Notes: generated from the sequence alone by a model not told the origin. A DNA stretch of 64,000 nucleotides from Saprospiraceae bacterium (GCA_016715965.1 JADJXG010000001.1:248001-312000), one strand, 5' to 3'. Positions 34,404 through 44,214 are shown, counted from the first letter of the stretch. A program made the numbers and translations.

Positions 34404-36305
34404 TTATTTCGCATTTTGGCAAATCTGTCGAACCACATCAATATCCAGTAAACTGGTTAAATCACCAAAATCAGTTCTCTCTCCATCTGCAATTTTTCGC
34501 AATATTCTGCGCATGATTTTACCACTCCTCGTTTTGGGCAATCCTGACACAATTTGAATCTTATCTGGCTTTGCAAATGACCCAATCAGATTTTGCACCA
34601 TCTTGCCTATATCTTGTATCAAATTATCCTCTTCCTTTTGCAAATTTTGACATATCACAAATGCATAAATACCCTCTCCTTTGATCGCATGAGGGTACCC
34701 AACTACAGCGCTCTCAACAATGTCCGGATGTTCGTTGATGGCATTTTCTAATTCAGCAGTACCAATGCGATGACCGGATACATTTAAAACATCATCTACC
34801 CTGCCGGTAATCCTGTAGTTCCCTTGCTCATCCTTGAAAGAACCATCTCCTGTGCAATACATTCCATCTACCTGTGAAAAATAATTTTGTTTACATCGCG
34901 CATGATCCCTGAAAGTGGTTCTGATCATACCAGGCCAGGGGCGGTCAATAAACAAAGCTCCCGTTTGATGGGGCTCTGCAACAAAATTCCCGGATTGATC
35001 CAACAATACCGGAGAAACTCCCGGCAATGGCAATGTGGCATAAGTTGGTTTTGGGTCTGTAATTCCTGCCAGATTGGAAATCATAATTCCTCCAGTTTCA
35101 GTTTGCCACCAGGTATCGACAATGGGTATTTGTGATCTTCCAATTACCCTGTCATACCAGTGCCAGGCCTCCTCATTGATAGGCTCACCCACCGTACCCA
35201 ATACTTTCAAGCTATCCAAAGCGTATTGTGCAGGTATCAGATCTCCATACATCATGAGACTTCGGATGGCGGTAGGAGCAGTATAAAGAATATCCACTTT
35301 GTACTTGTCTATGATTTGCCACAATCTGCCAGCATCAGGCCAGTTTGGAATCCCTTCAAACAGAACAGATGTCGCACCGGCAGACAAAGGACCGTACACC
35401 AGATAGCTATGACCAGTGATCCATCCTGCGTCGGCTGTACAAAAATGAACTTGCCCCTTTTTGTATTGAAAGACATTGACAAAAGTGTAATTCGTCCAGA
35501 TCATGTATCCGGCAATGCTGTGGACAACTCCCTTTGGCTTTCCCGTCGAACCTGATGTATATAAAATAAAAAGCGGATCCTCCGAATCCATCTCAACCGC
35601 TTCGCAAAAATCTTCTGATGGATCCAGTTGCTCATGGATCCAAAGGTCTCTCTCTGGAAACATTCTTACCGGATGGCCTGTCCTTTGAAATACAAAAACA
35701 TTCTTGACAGCATTGATCTCTGACAAAGCTTCGTCCAGAATACTTTTCAAATCAACTACTTTAGCACCACGAAAAGCTCCATCACAGCAGATCACGTATT
35801 GAGCCCCACAGTCCAGAATTCTGTCCTTGATAGAAGATGCAGAAAATCCACCAAATACAACCGAATGAATAGCACCGATTCTCGCACATGCAAGCATAGC
35901 AACAATTAATTCCGGGACCATGCCCATGTATATGATGACGCGGTCGTGTTTTTTAACTCCTCTTTTTGTAAGCAGATTGGCATATCTACAAACTTGGACA
36001 CTCAATTCGCGATAACTAATCCTTCGACCGGTTTCTGAAGGATCGTTGGATTCCCAAATAATTGCTATCCTATCAGGATCAGATTCTACAAACCGATCCA
36101 GACAATTCTCGGTAATATTGAGCAATCCACCTTCAAACCACTTAATGGTTGGAGTTTCAAATTCCCATTCCAAAACCTTGGTCCACTTTTTTCTCCAAAC
36201 AAAATGCTGTGCAACCCTCTGCCAAAAACCTTGCGGATCGTCCATGCTTTGCTTGTAATCAGCCAAATATTGCTGATAAGAATTGATTTGATACGCTTCA
36301 AACAT
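34404..36305 (-). CDS. acs: Acetyl-CoA synthetase (AMP-forming)
   Basis: A 633-residue adenylate-forming enzyme with the AMP-binding signature YTSGSTGKPKGVVHS and upstream VVFGGFSASSI. It also has DTWWQTETGG and GRVDDVLNVSGHRIGTAELE, and near the C-terminus the PKTRSGKIMRRILRKI block that carries the acetylation-controlled lysine. It activates acetate to acetyl-CoA via acetyl-AMP. Length and motifs are standard. It appears monocistronic; the 209 bases downstream, before thioredoxin, contain no obvious hairpin. Confidence 0.95.
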   Translation of the reverse strand: MFEAYQINSYQQYLADYKQSMDDPQGFWQRVAQHFVWRKKWTKVLEWEFETPTIKWFEGGLLNITENCLDRFVESDPDRIAIIWESNDPSETGRRISYRELSVQVCRYANLLTKRGVKKHDRVIIYMGMVPELIVAMLACARIGAIHSVVFGGFSASSIKDRILDCGAQYVICCDGAFRGAKVVDLKSILDEALSEINAVKNVFVFQRTGHPVRMFPERDLWIHEQLDPSEDFCEAVEMDSEDPLFILYTSGSTGKPKGVVHSIAGYMIWTNYTFVNVFQYKKGQVHFCTADAGWITGHSYLVYGPLSAGATSVLFEGIPNWPDAGRLWQIIDKYKVDILYTAPTAIRSLMMYGDLIPAQYALDSLKVLGTVGEPINEEAWHWYDRVIGRSQIPIVDTWWQTETGGIMISNLAGITDPKPTYATLPLPGVSPVLLDQSGNFVAEPHQTGALFIDRPWPGMIRTTFRDHARCKQNYFSQVDGMYCTGDGSFKDEQGNYRITGRVDDVLNVSGHRIGTAELENAINEHPDIVESAVVGYPHAIKGEGIYAFVICQNLQKEEDNLIQDIGKMVQNLIGSFAKPDKIQIVSGLPKTRSGKIMRRILRKIADGERTDFGDLTSLLDIDVVRQICQNAK

Positions 36306-36354
36306 CTAACATTTTATGATAGAATTCAACGGCAATGATTGTAATAAAAAAAAA

Positions 36355-37662
36355 TTATCGGTTTGAATTAAATCTCCCTGCAAAAACCATTTGATCATAT
36401 CTCCCGCCAAATGGTCTGAAATAAATCATTACAAAATAATCGTTCTCGGTTTCATACCAATCTCCTTCATAAAGACTGGTATTGATTGATGCGTCGTCAT
36501 TCAAAGTAGCATAAAGGTAGTCAAACACCGCATTTTTAATATAAAATTTACCCTTATAGACTTTTTCTTGATGGTTGTATTCCAACCTAAATTCTTCCTT
36601 GAGTTTCCAGTCTGTGATGGCCCCATAAAGATATACAGGGTAATCTGATTCAATATTTGTTTTAAGAACCGGATGACACCATACATATTCACTTAAAAAG
36701 TCTCCTTGCTCATTGATCTGATCTTCAAATCCTACATAATATCTGCCATTGAAATCAAACTCAAATCGATACAATTGATCTGCCCGCGAGCTGTCTGTTT
36801 TAAAATAACAATGAAAATCATTTCCCTTTTGATCCCAATAAGACACACCCATGGTTCGATGCTGAATTGATCGAACATCCTTTCTTCTAAATTCTTTCAT
36901 GGCTGGATAAAGTATTCCATCCTGCTTGGTGTAACTTAATTGGTTACCATTAAAGAAAAAAGGATCTCCAAGAATCATCTTGTTTGACAGACTCCCATTT
37001 TGCCAAACCTCTACCCTGATTTCTTTGGCTGGATTGACGATCGTCGTTCTGTTGGTTCCAGTTACGGTAAAAGTCATGCTCTGGTGGGTTCTTGACTTTT
37101 CAGGGTCGATCGGAATTTGAAATCTTGGAACAACTTTAAAACTATTGTCTGTCAAATAGATCCTTTTAGTCAGATAAATCTCTCCGGCATTGTCGTACAC
37201 TACCAACAAATAATTACCCGTCACCTTGAAGCTATAATCTCTTCCAGGCAGGGGTGCCTGGTAATGTACATAAGGAAGGTAGGTCTGCGATGAAGCCCTA
37301 AATGTCCGTATTTCCATTTCATTGAAGCCACCAAGATATTCCATGAGTTGTAAATTGGAAGCTGTCCAATCTCGGTTGTAATAACAATATCCGTAAAAAA
37401 GATTTCTTGGAGAACCCTCCAGAAGATCAAAGTGCAAATCCAAGGTATAAGGCCGATCTAAATACAAAATGGGCATGGCTACCGGATCGAGCCCCTCCCT
37501 AAAATGCACTGTTCTCACCAGAGGATGATAGACCGAATCTACAGGCAAAATAGCAGAATAATCTGGTTGAGCAGACAAGCTGATATTCATACCCATAAAA
37601 GACAATAAAACAGTAATTAAGAAGCTTTTGTATAAATCCATATCCAAATTAAACAAATACAA
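36355..37662 (-). CDS. Type IX secretion plug protein (DUF5103 family)
   Basis: A 435-residue secreted protein with a signal peptide (FLITVLLSFMGMNISLSAQ). The long N-terminal domain carries the words typical of DUF5103: VRTVHFREG, LDLHFDLLEGSPRNLFYGYCYYNRDW, LMEYLGGFNEMEIRTFRASSQTY, YVHYQAPLPGRDYSFKVTGNYLLVVYD. This domain is now described as the plug that closes the SprA/Sov translocon of the T9SS. The ATG at 37641 starts closer to the signal peptide and is equally plausible. It sits upstream of acs in the same orientation (49-base gap), with no other T9SS gene adjacent. Confidence 0.82.
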   Translation of the reverse strand: MYLFNLDMDLYKSFLITVLLSFMGMNISLSAQPDYSAILPVDSVYHPLVRTVHFREGLDPVAMPILYLDRPYTLDLHFDLLEGSPRNLFYGYCYYNRDWTASNLQLMEYLGGFNEMEIRTFRASSQTYLPYVHYQAPLPGRDYSFKVTGNYLLVVYDNAGEIYLTKRIYLTDNSFKVVPRFQIPIDPEKSRTHQSMTFTVTGTNRTTIVNPAKEIRVEVWQNGSLSNKMILGDPFFFNGNQLSYTKQDGILYPAMKEFRRKDVRSIQHRTMGVSYWDQKGNDFHCYFKTDSSRADQLYRFEFDFNGRYYVGFEDQINEQGDFLSEYVWCHPVLKTNIESDYPVYLYGAITDWKLKEEFRLEYNHQEKVYKGKFYIKNAVFDYLYATLNDDASINTSLYEGDWYETENDYFVMIYFRPFGGRYDQMVFAGRFNSNR

Positions 37663-37742
37663 CGAAAATTTTTGAAATAGAGTTCATCCTACTCTTCAAC
37701 ACTATCATCGGGATCTTAATTAGGGGGTAAAAAACACAAAAA

Positions 37743-37768
37743 AACCCCCGACTTTGCAATCGGGGGTT
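37743..37768 (-). terminator. Rho-independent terminator after the haloperoxidase-like gene
   Basis: On the minus strand this is a perfect nine-pair GC-rich stem (AACCCCCGA with TCGGGGGTT) with an eight-base loop, followed by a long T-run. It lies 25 bases past the stop of the haloperoxidase-like lipoprotein gene and separates it from the plug-protein gene. Confidence 0.92.
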
Positions 37769-37793
37769 CCAATCTTAAAATAACCCTAATTAT

Positions 37794-39170
37794 TTATCTG
37801 ATAGCGTTGATTCCTTTTCCTATATCAAATCCTTGTCTTTCCCCAGCTTCAATACTAAATCGATAGTGAATTCCACCGTACAATGCAGCTGACGATACTT
37901 CAGTCAACATATGGTCAAAAGACTTAAAAGATCTTGGAGATCCATCAATGTCTTTGCGATACTCATAAGTCTTGTCTGTGAAGGCATAATTATGTCCAAA
38001 CAGGCTACCCAAAACCTCAACGGAAGCTGCTGCAACGGAGGACAAACCACTTGAATATTCCGGAGTTGCATTCGGGTTGACAAATGGTAAAAAATCATGA
38101 TCAATATACTCTCTGATATACATTTCTGGTCGCATTGTAAAGTAAGTATATTTGGTTTTCCAAGTCATCACTGTAGCATCGTGTATTGCAATTCCCAATT
38201 TCATAAAAGCGTATGCGCTGAATCCTAAATCTTTGTTCTCTGTCTTTAAGATCTGACCTAAGATTGAAAGCATGTGTCCAGCAGGAGTTATTGAATTCTC
38301 TTGCTCATCGTTCCAGTACTTCACCATTTGAACTTCTTCTTTGCTCAAATTTTCAACTTTGTTTCTCACCTCCAAGGCATGGGTATAAATAACTGAGCTT
38401 TTTTCTTGTGAAAATTGAGGTGGGACAAGTGTTTCAGTTCTGACTTGGTTGTAATTGATAAAGGTGCGCACCTGACCCCAATATGGTTGAAGTGGTTTTC
38501 TGACTGTTGATGAAGGAGTCCATAGTCCCTGACCATTGGGAGCAGTAAAGTGCTCAGGGTAATTATTTAATGAGCAGTCTTCCTGACCATCAGTTTGAGA
38601 ATACCTGTAAATGGCATTTGCCTGAGCCTGACCATAATTAATAGAATTAGTAATGGTGTTTTGATCCAAACCTTTGCTTAATTTTTCAAAATTAATCTTG
38701 TAGTGTTGCTCCAGAATATCCCATCCACCTTTTGTGGTGTTTCTATAAAACAAGCCATACAGCTGGTACATGGCCTCATTAAAAGCCAAACCCCAATCCA
38801 TGTCTGAATGTGTGACAGAAGGTATGGTACCAGGCTTAAAGCCATTTAATTTTCCTTGCATGGATCTGTAGTTCTCCATACCAGGTACGAGTAATTCATA
38901 CATGCAAAGCCCAATATATGCTTGAGCCCGTGCTGCAACTGGAGGAGTGTACCCAGGAGTCACCTTAATGAGTTCAAAGGAAAGGTTCATCCATTCAACA
39001 GAAAGATCTGAGGAGGTTTCGGTCAATTTCTTCACCAAAACCGGATTGACGATGGGCTCATCTTTTACACAGGAAGTAGTAAAAAGTAGCATTGATGCTA
39101 TGCAAAACGCCCAAAATTTTCTAATAAATAACTGATCTTGCATCATGTCTTTAGATTTTATAGTTTTCAA
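37794..39170 (-). CDS. Vanadium-haloperoxidase-like lipoprotein with altered active site
   Basis: A 458-residue lipoprotein (signal ending LLFTTSC, lipidated Cys near 34) of the PAP2/vanadium-dependent haloperoxidase family common in Saprospiraceae. It keeps the KxxYxxMRPEMYI block (about residue 345) and the C-terminal GGIHYRF (about 432). Where the family has PSGH, however, it reads EYSSGLSSVAAAS (about 373), with Leu (TTG) in place of the acid-base His. Where the family has SRxxGGIH it reads AALYGGIH, with Ala instead of the vanadate-binding Arg. Two key residues are therefore missing and it is probably a non-catalytic relative. A terminator follows the gene and an AT-rich spacer precedes it. 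Confidence 0.82.
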   Translation of the reverse strand: MKTIKSKDMMQDQLFIRKFWAFCIASMLLFTTSCVKDEPIVNPVLVKKLTETSSDLSVEWMNLSFELIKVTPGYTPPVAARAQAYIGLCMYELLVPGMENYRSMQGKLNGFKPGTIPSVTHSDMDWGLAFNEAMYQLYGLFYRNTTKGGWDILEQHYKINFEKLSKGLDQNTITNSINYGQAQANAIYRYSQTDGQEDCSLNNYPEHFTAPNGQGLWTPSSTVRKPLQPYWGQVRTFINYNQVRTETLVPPQFSQEKSSVIYTHALEVRNKVENLSKEEVQMVKYWNDEQENSITPAGHMLSILGQILKTENKDLGFSAYAFMKLGIAIHDATVMTWKTKYTYFTMRPEMYIREYIDHDFLPFVNPNATPEYSSGLSSVAAASVEVLGSLFGHNYAFTDKTYEYRKDIDGSPRSFKSFDHMLTEVSSAALYGGIHYRFSIEAGERQGFDIGKGINAIR

Positions 39171-39676
39171 AAATTTGATCTAAAAAGTAAGGCCTATGGT
39201 GTTGGGCCTTAACAACATGATTGCAGGTCCTGCAATCCACAAAGGATCGCAGAACAAAGGGAAGAATACGCCACAAATATAAGTCGTACAATTTGAAAAC
39301 TGCAAATTTTTTTTGAGTTTTTTGTAAAAATCAGGGAAAACCCTTAGATAATAAAGAATCAAATATAATTAATTTATATGTTTATAATGTTATATATTAA
39401 AAATATATATATTATAATAAAAACTATGTTATTAATTATCTTTTTGACTTTGGCTTGATATTCAATGTGTTAATACATATATTTTGGTTTACTGTGTTTT
39501 CTCTTCATTAATTTAACACATTGTATAATCTGTCTCAATCCTCTGTTCAAATTCTAACATCAACGAGGACTAAGAGATAAACCCGTATTAGAAAGCAAAC
39601 AACTACAGATAAGAATAATTCTCAGTTTAAATTCTTCAAAATTCCAATTAGTATAAATTTACCCCTTTGGCCAACA
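39171..39676. other. 506-base AT-rich spacer
   Basis: No gene was found between the haloperoxidase-like gene and the DUF1573 lipoprotein. The part from about 39360 to 39420 is almost pure A/T with many ATATAT runs and short palindromes. It is probably a promoter region for the minus-strand gene on its left, and perhaps an old insertion scar; nothing specific can be assigned. Confidence 0.4.
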
Positions 39677-40126
39677 TCATTCTACCGAAAGATATAGCTT
39701 GACAGAAGCAGTCCCTGATTCAGTATTTGCAAGGATATCTATATCAATGATTTGAGGACCAGATTTGTCCTTTGAATCGTACCTGACTTTGATGGAAGAC
39801 CTTGCTCCTGGCATCACTGGCTTTCTGGTATAGTCTAAAGTGGTGCATTCACAACTGGTCATTTGATCAATCACCAAAGGAATATTGCCCTGATTGGTAA
39901 ACCAAATTTCTGTTTCCCGAATTTCTGATCTTCTGACAATTCCAAGCTGGTAATTTGCTGAATCAAAAACCATTTGGGCAAAGCGCGCAGTATCAATCAT
40001 GCTGGAATTAATGGAATCTGCATGAATATTCTCATTTTCTTTTTGCATTGCAGATATCTGCTTCCGATGGTACATGCAGCCATCCATGAGACCCATTAAA
40101 ATCAAAATCCAAAAGAACCTTAGCAT
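39677..40126 (-). CDS. DUF1573 lipoprotein
   Basis: A 149-residue lipoprotein (signal ending LMDGC, lipidated Cys near 17). After a polar linker it carries a DUF1573 domain: IWFTNQGNIPLVIDQMTSCECTTLDY ... KPVMPGARSSIKVRYDSKDKSG. This is an immunoglobulin-like (ASH/PapD-like) domain with the usual CxC pair and an unknown role. A second, non-lipidated DUF1573 protein occurs at 63288. The gene lies 81 bases downstream of the PorE-type gene in the same direction and may be co-transcribed with it. Confidence 0.85.
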   Translation of the reverse strand: MLRFFWILILMGLMDGCMYHRKQISAMQKENENIHADSINSSMIDTARFAQMVFDSANYQLGIVRRSEIRETEIWFTNQGNIPLVIDQMTSCECTTLDYTRKPVMPGARSSIKVRYDSKDKSGPQIIDIDILANTESGTASVKLYLSVE

Positions 40127-40207
40127 TCTTTATCCTTTAATGAATAAAACCATTGCATCCAGCCTACATGAGATGGATTTGGTTCAATTAAAACCATTCA
40201 TGAATGA

Positions 40208-42235
40208 TTACTTATTCTGTGGTTTGTAAGCCTTGTTGAGTACTTCCTTTTTTACTTCTATGCTGGTAGGACCTTCAAGAATTTTGAATTCTGTCCTTCT
40301 GTTAAACCGATGCTCTTCGTCTGTGCAATCCTCTCCATTGTTACAGTGGTTTAAGATTTTTGTTTCCCCGTATCCCTTGGCTTTAATTCTTTTGCCTTCG
40401 ATACCTTTGTTTACCAACCATCTTCGAGCGGAGTTGGCTCTCCGTTCTGACAATTTTAAATTGTAAGAGTCGTCACCTCTGCTGTCAGTGTGCGAACTGA
40501 GTTCAATGACCATTTCTGGATATTTTGTCATAATATCGAGAAGTGCTCTAAGGTCAGGTTCTGATTCAGGGAGAATTTTGTCATCATCAAAGTCATAATA
40601 AATTTTATTAAGCCTTATGTCTTCGTTGATGGTGATTATTTCAAACTCTGACTCTGGTGGCATCATCTTTAAAATAAACTCTCTGTTAATCACTTGATCT
40701 TTCTCTATTCCAACTGTGTTTAACTGGATTTCTTGTGGAAAGTAACCATCTTTGGCAATGACCAGTTTATAGGATTTGTCCTTGTCAAGCAGGTAGTTGA
40801 CTTGATTCCCCTCCGGGTTACTTTTGGATTGAATATTGGCTTCTTTTCCACCCACAATTTCTATTAATTGTCCGGTGACTCCCTTAATTGCCTTATTGTT
40901 TTCGTTTTTGACGATTGCATTCAATTCAATTACCAATTTGCGTTTGCTCACGGTGTAAATATCATCACAACAGGTTTTGCCTTTTAATGATTTTGATTCT
41001 GGATCAGGCCTGTTGGACACCAGAAAACCAATTTCTGACTGAGGATTCATTCGATAATAAATATCATCCACTTCTGAATTTATTGGTTTACCCATATTGT
41101 TTGGCTTGGACCAATTGGATCCGTTCCAAGTGCTATTAAAAACATCAAAACCACCTAAACTGGGCAGTCCATTGGAACTGAAATACAAAGTACCCTCATT
41201 ATAAAAAGGACATATGTCATCAGAAGCGGTATTGAGCTCTCCCAGGTTAACTGGATCGCTGTATTGACCTTCACCTGTTTTATTTGCATAATATAGATCG
41301 AAGCCACCCTTTCCACCTGGAATATTGGCGGAAAAGAAAAGCACTTTTGATCCAAAAAGTTCTCCTTCATTTGGATGGCGCGACAAATAATCTCCATTGA
41401 CACCAGTCACTTCAATGGCTGGGCTCCAGCCAGAAGCCGTCCTTGAAGAAGCATATATTTTACTTTCTTCCATAAAGCCACCATCGGACAAAACCCTTGT
41501 AAAAAACATGGTATTTCCATCCCTGCTGAAACTAACATTGGACGAATGATAACCTTCACGGTTAATTAATTCTTCCAATTCAACGGGCTTACTCCAACCT
41601 TTTTCCTTTTCTAACATTGAACTGAAAATTTTTGAGAAATGGATTCCTTCATCAGATTTAGATGATTTGTCAGACAAGGATCCAAAATAAAGGCTTCCTT
41701 CCGGATGGAGGGCCGGACTTGCTTGTGATTCTGAGTTATTGACAGGACTTCCAATATTTTTAACAACAAGTGAAAGGTCTTCCCTTGTGTTTTCGAGCAG
41801 GGCAATTCCGTCGAGCTCTATTTGAGCAATGGCTTTCAACTCGTCATTTTGACCTTCGCCCAAATACCTGTTGAATTCAGCGGCTGCCTCCGTGTATTGT
41901 GCGTTCATTTTAAGTGCCCTGCCATAAGCTACTCTGTTTTCAAAAAAAAGATTGTTCTTATCTCTGCTCAATACTCTGCCATACCAAACGGCGGATTTAT
42001 TGTAATCGCGAAGCAGGAAATGGGCTTGTGCAATTTTAATGGCCACATCCTTTTCCTTATTTTCTTTATAGGCTTTTTCATATTGCTCCAAAGCCACATA
42101 ATACTGTCCTTTCTCGATTTGTTCATCTCCTGATTTCACCAATGCAGCAGGTGTATTGCTGTTATAAGGTTGTGCAGCCAAAAAGAAACCGCAGCAACAA
42201 AAAAGAAATGAAAAAATACTTGTTCTGAATTTCAT
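40208..42235 (-). CDS. OmpA/PD40 protein of PorE type (T9SS-associated)
   Basis: The ATG at 42235 starts the signal peptide (SIFSFLFCCCGFFLAAQP); the frame is open upstream but that part has no signal. Order of domains: TPR-like helices (about 25-140), WD40/PD40 beta-propeller repeats (about 150-430, e.g. NVSFSRDGNTMFFTRVL, GTLYFSSNGLPSLGGFDVF), a CarboxypepD-regulatory domain (about 440-520), and an OmpA C-terminal domain (about 555-660). The OmpA domain has YYDFDDDKILPES, ELSSHTDSRGDD and NLKLSERRANSARRWL, including the Asp and Arg that bind peptidoglycan. This architecture is that of PorE, which links the T9SS outer-membrane complex to peptidoglycan. It is 28 bases downstream of a PorP/SprF gene. 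Confidence 0.85.
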   Translation of the reverse strand: MKFRTSIFSFLFCCCGFFLAAQPYNSNTPAALVKSGDEQIEKGQYYVALEQYEKAYKENKEKDVAIKIAQAHFLLRDYNKSAVWYGRVLSRDKNNLFFENRVAYGRALKMNAQYTEAAAEFNRYLGEGQNDELKAIAQIELDGIALLENTREDLSLVVKNIGSPVNNSESQASPALHPEGSLYFGSLSDKSSKSDEGIHFSKIFSSMLEKEKGWSKPVELEELINREGYHSSNVSFSRDGNTMFFTRVLSDGGFMEESKIYASSRTASGWSPAIEVTGVNGDYLSRHPNEGELFGSKVLFFSANIPGGKGGFDLYYANKTGEGQYSDPVNLGELNTASDDICPFYNEGTLYFSSNGLPSLGGFDVFNSTWNGSNWSKPNNMGKPINSEVDDIYYRMNPQSEIGFLVSNRPDPESKSLKGKTCCDDIYTVSKRKLVIELNAIVKNENNKAIKGVTGQLIEIVGGKEANIQSKSNPEGNQVNYLLDKDKSYKLVIAKDGYFPQEIQLNTVGIEKDQVINREFILKMMPPESEFEIITINEDIRLNKIYYDFDDDKILPESEPDLRALLDIMTKYPEMVIELSSHTDSRGDDSYNLKLSERRANSARRWLVNKGIEGKRIKAKGYGETKILNHCNNGEDCTDEEHRFNRRTEFKILEGPTSIEVKKEVLNKAYKPQNK

Positions 42236-42263
42236 AAAATATGGAATGTATAGAGGATAAAAG

Positions 42264-43286
42264 TTAAAATCTCGGGCAAAACACTTTTGGCTTAGGGTTA
42301 GGCTTTTTGACAATATTTCCTGTGTATATGGCCGCCAATTCGACCGCTCCAAATCCTGATGGACTTTGTGCGGAAGTCTGGCCTGAAACGGTGAGATCAA
42401 AACCAATTTGGAATCGTATGTTCTTGATATCCATTCCGGCCATTATTTCAAGTGCATCTCCAAGTCTGTATCCCAAACCACCATTCAGTCTGATTTCCTT
42501 TTCAGAATTGAATAAATAACTGACCATACATTGAGGGGCTATCTGTGTGTTGGATTTAAGATTGCGAACCCAAATCATAGGAATCAAATCAAGTTTGTCG
42601 TTTAGACGATATTCCAGCGAGGCATGCGCGGAAATCATCGATCCAAGTCGATTACCAATTCCGCCCTGTGAAAGTGAAACTCTTGGATTATTGACCCTGG
42701 CTACATTGACACCTGTCACCAGTTTGTGCTTTTTGGTTCCCAAACTGGTGGTATATGCCAAACCAACTGAGATATCACGATAATTGGCCCGATCCTGCAA
42801 TTTCATCAGATCAGGACTTTGTCCACCTCCGATGCTATTTTCAAAAATGGCTTTCTCTTTGTCCTTAATATTCATAGTGACTGCACCATATTGCGCCCCC
42901 ACTGAAATATCGCTATTTTTTCCAATACCGAGGTGATAAGCCGCAGCAGCAATAAAGCCTCCTGAACCCAGGGATATCACTCCGGAGCGATCTTGGAGAA
43001 AATTCATGCCAAATCCTACCCAATCCTGTTTTCTAAACCCTTTTGTCAAATTGGCATCAATAAAAAAATGAATGGTCCTAAACTCTGAGCCAATGCCAGT
43101 AACAGCAGCAACTTGATCTCTAAAAATGCCTCCTATTCGATAAGACCCGTTGAATCCACCAGTTTGAGCCGGATTAACGTGCAGAGGTGAAAAAGAAAAT
43201 TGAGTAAAGTGGATATCTTGAGCGCTTAGTTTCTGAATCATAGAAAACAACGCACAAGTGATAAACACCAAAATTTTAAGTTTCAT
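42264..43286 (-). CDS. PorP/SprF family type IX secretion membrane protein
   Basis: A 340-residue outer-membrane barrel with signal peptide and the family start AQDIHFTQFSFSPLHVNPAQTGGFNGSYRIGGIFRDQ. That sequence is characteristic of the PorP/SprF family, which helps anchor or secrete type B sorting-domain proteins such as SprB. It then shows barrel strands (VGFGMNFLQDRSGVISLGSGGF). It is the first gene of a pair with the PorE-type OmpA protein, a combination often seen next to giant adhesins. No adhesin follows here. Confidence 0.9.
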   Translation of the reverse strand: MKLKILVFITCALFSMIQKLSAQDIHFTQFSFSPLHVNPAQTGGFNGSYRIGGIFRDQVAAVTGIGSEFRTIHFFIDANLTKGFRKQDWVGFGMNFLQDRSGVISLGSGGFIAAAAYHLGIGKNSDISVGAQYGAVTMNIKDKEKAIFENSIGGGQSPDLMKLQDRANYRDISVGLAYTTSLGTKKHKLVTGVNVARVNNPRVSLSQGGIGNRLGSMISAHASLEYRLNDKLDLIPMIWVRNLKSNTQIAPQCMVSYLFNSEKEIRLNGGLGYRLGDALEIMAGMDIKNIRFQIGFDLTVSGQTSAQSPSGFGAVELAAIYTGNIVKKPNPKPKVFCPRF

Positions 43287-44192
43287 ATGGCAATTATAAG
43301 AAAGCCGAAATATACAGTATTTTATGTTGAGGGCATTTAAATATTTGTAGTATCCAATTTTAAAAAAAAATTAAAACATTGTAAATCTGTAATTTATGTT
43401 TTCAATTTAAGCCATAGCTGCAAGAAATCTTTAATTGCTTTTGCTTTTCTTCTTATTGGCACTTCGGCTGTCCAGGAATAAATTGAGTATTTTTTATTAA
43501 AAATGAAAAACAGCCGGTTTGATAAAAAACACAAAAGTATTGAAAGAACAATGGAGACTAAGGATGGAGGGTAATCATCCAATTTTTAACAAAGCCAATA
43601 AGCGAACAAGATCAATGGTAACAATCCCACTTTATCGGCAACCAGTGGAAATGAGTATTTTAACTGTATAAAAGAAATTGGTGAAAGGAAAAATTAAGGA
43701 GGGCTTACATGGATATTCTATCCATACTAACATTGAAGCAATTGAATTAATTGGGAGTAATCAACGAAATAAAAGTAGAATTCAATTCAATTACTTCTAT
43801 TTGTCTAAAGGAGAAAAATCGATGTGCAATCGTTGATTATTATTTATTAAGCCAAATGGATCTATTACAATTTTAAGCTTCACCTACCTCCAATTATTTC
43901 AAACTACATTCTAAAAACTCTTTCCTAAATAAGCTTATTTGAGACAAAGGTATTTTTCATGAATGTCAAAATAACAATATAGATTGGACTCCTCGCAAGC
44001 TTAACGCCATAACTATTTAGTTACCACCCGCTGGTTCATATTAGAATCGATTGCACCCAATAGCTAAAAAAAACAATCATTTTTGTTTGACAAATTTTCC
44101 TTCATTGATAACGAATTTCCAGAGAAGGCTTGCATTTGAATCGAAAATGGCCGATCATTAAATTCAATTTCCCATTTTGTATAATAAAAATT
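43287..44192. other. Long gene-poor, AT-rich region between the PorP gene and the dcw cluster
   Basis: About 900 bases without a convincing gene. One 62-codon minus-strand frame (43394-43582) has a hydrophobic N-terminal half and a basic tail; it has no recognised family, and the two blocks look unrelated. A short minus-strand frame near 44110-44150 contains the words FDSNASLLWKF and GKFVKQK, possibly the remnant of a secreted protein, but an upstream stop leaves only about 25 codons. No tRNA, IS end or repeat was found. It may be a decayed gene region. Confidence 0.35.
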
Positions 44193-44214
44193 GGCCAGGG
44201 AACCACCCCTGGCC
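44193..44214 (-). terminator. Terminator of the dcw cluster
   Basis: On the minus strand, a perfect eight-pair GC-rich stem (GGCCAGGG with CCCTGGCC) with a six-base loop, followed by AATTTTTATTAT. It lies 45 bases past the ftsZ stop, so ftsZ is the last gene of the cluster. Confidence 0.88.

Noticed and set aside
39360..39420. The ATATAT-rich tract considered as a replication origin or AT-hook binding region
   Set aside because: No DnaA-box cluster and no dnaA, dnaN or parAB genes are nearby; AT-richness alone is not enough.
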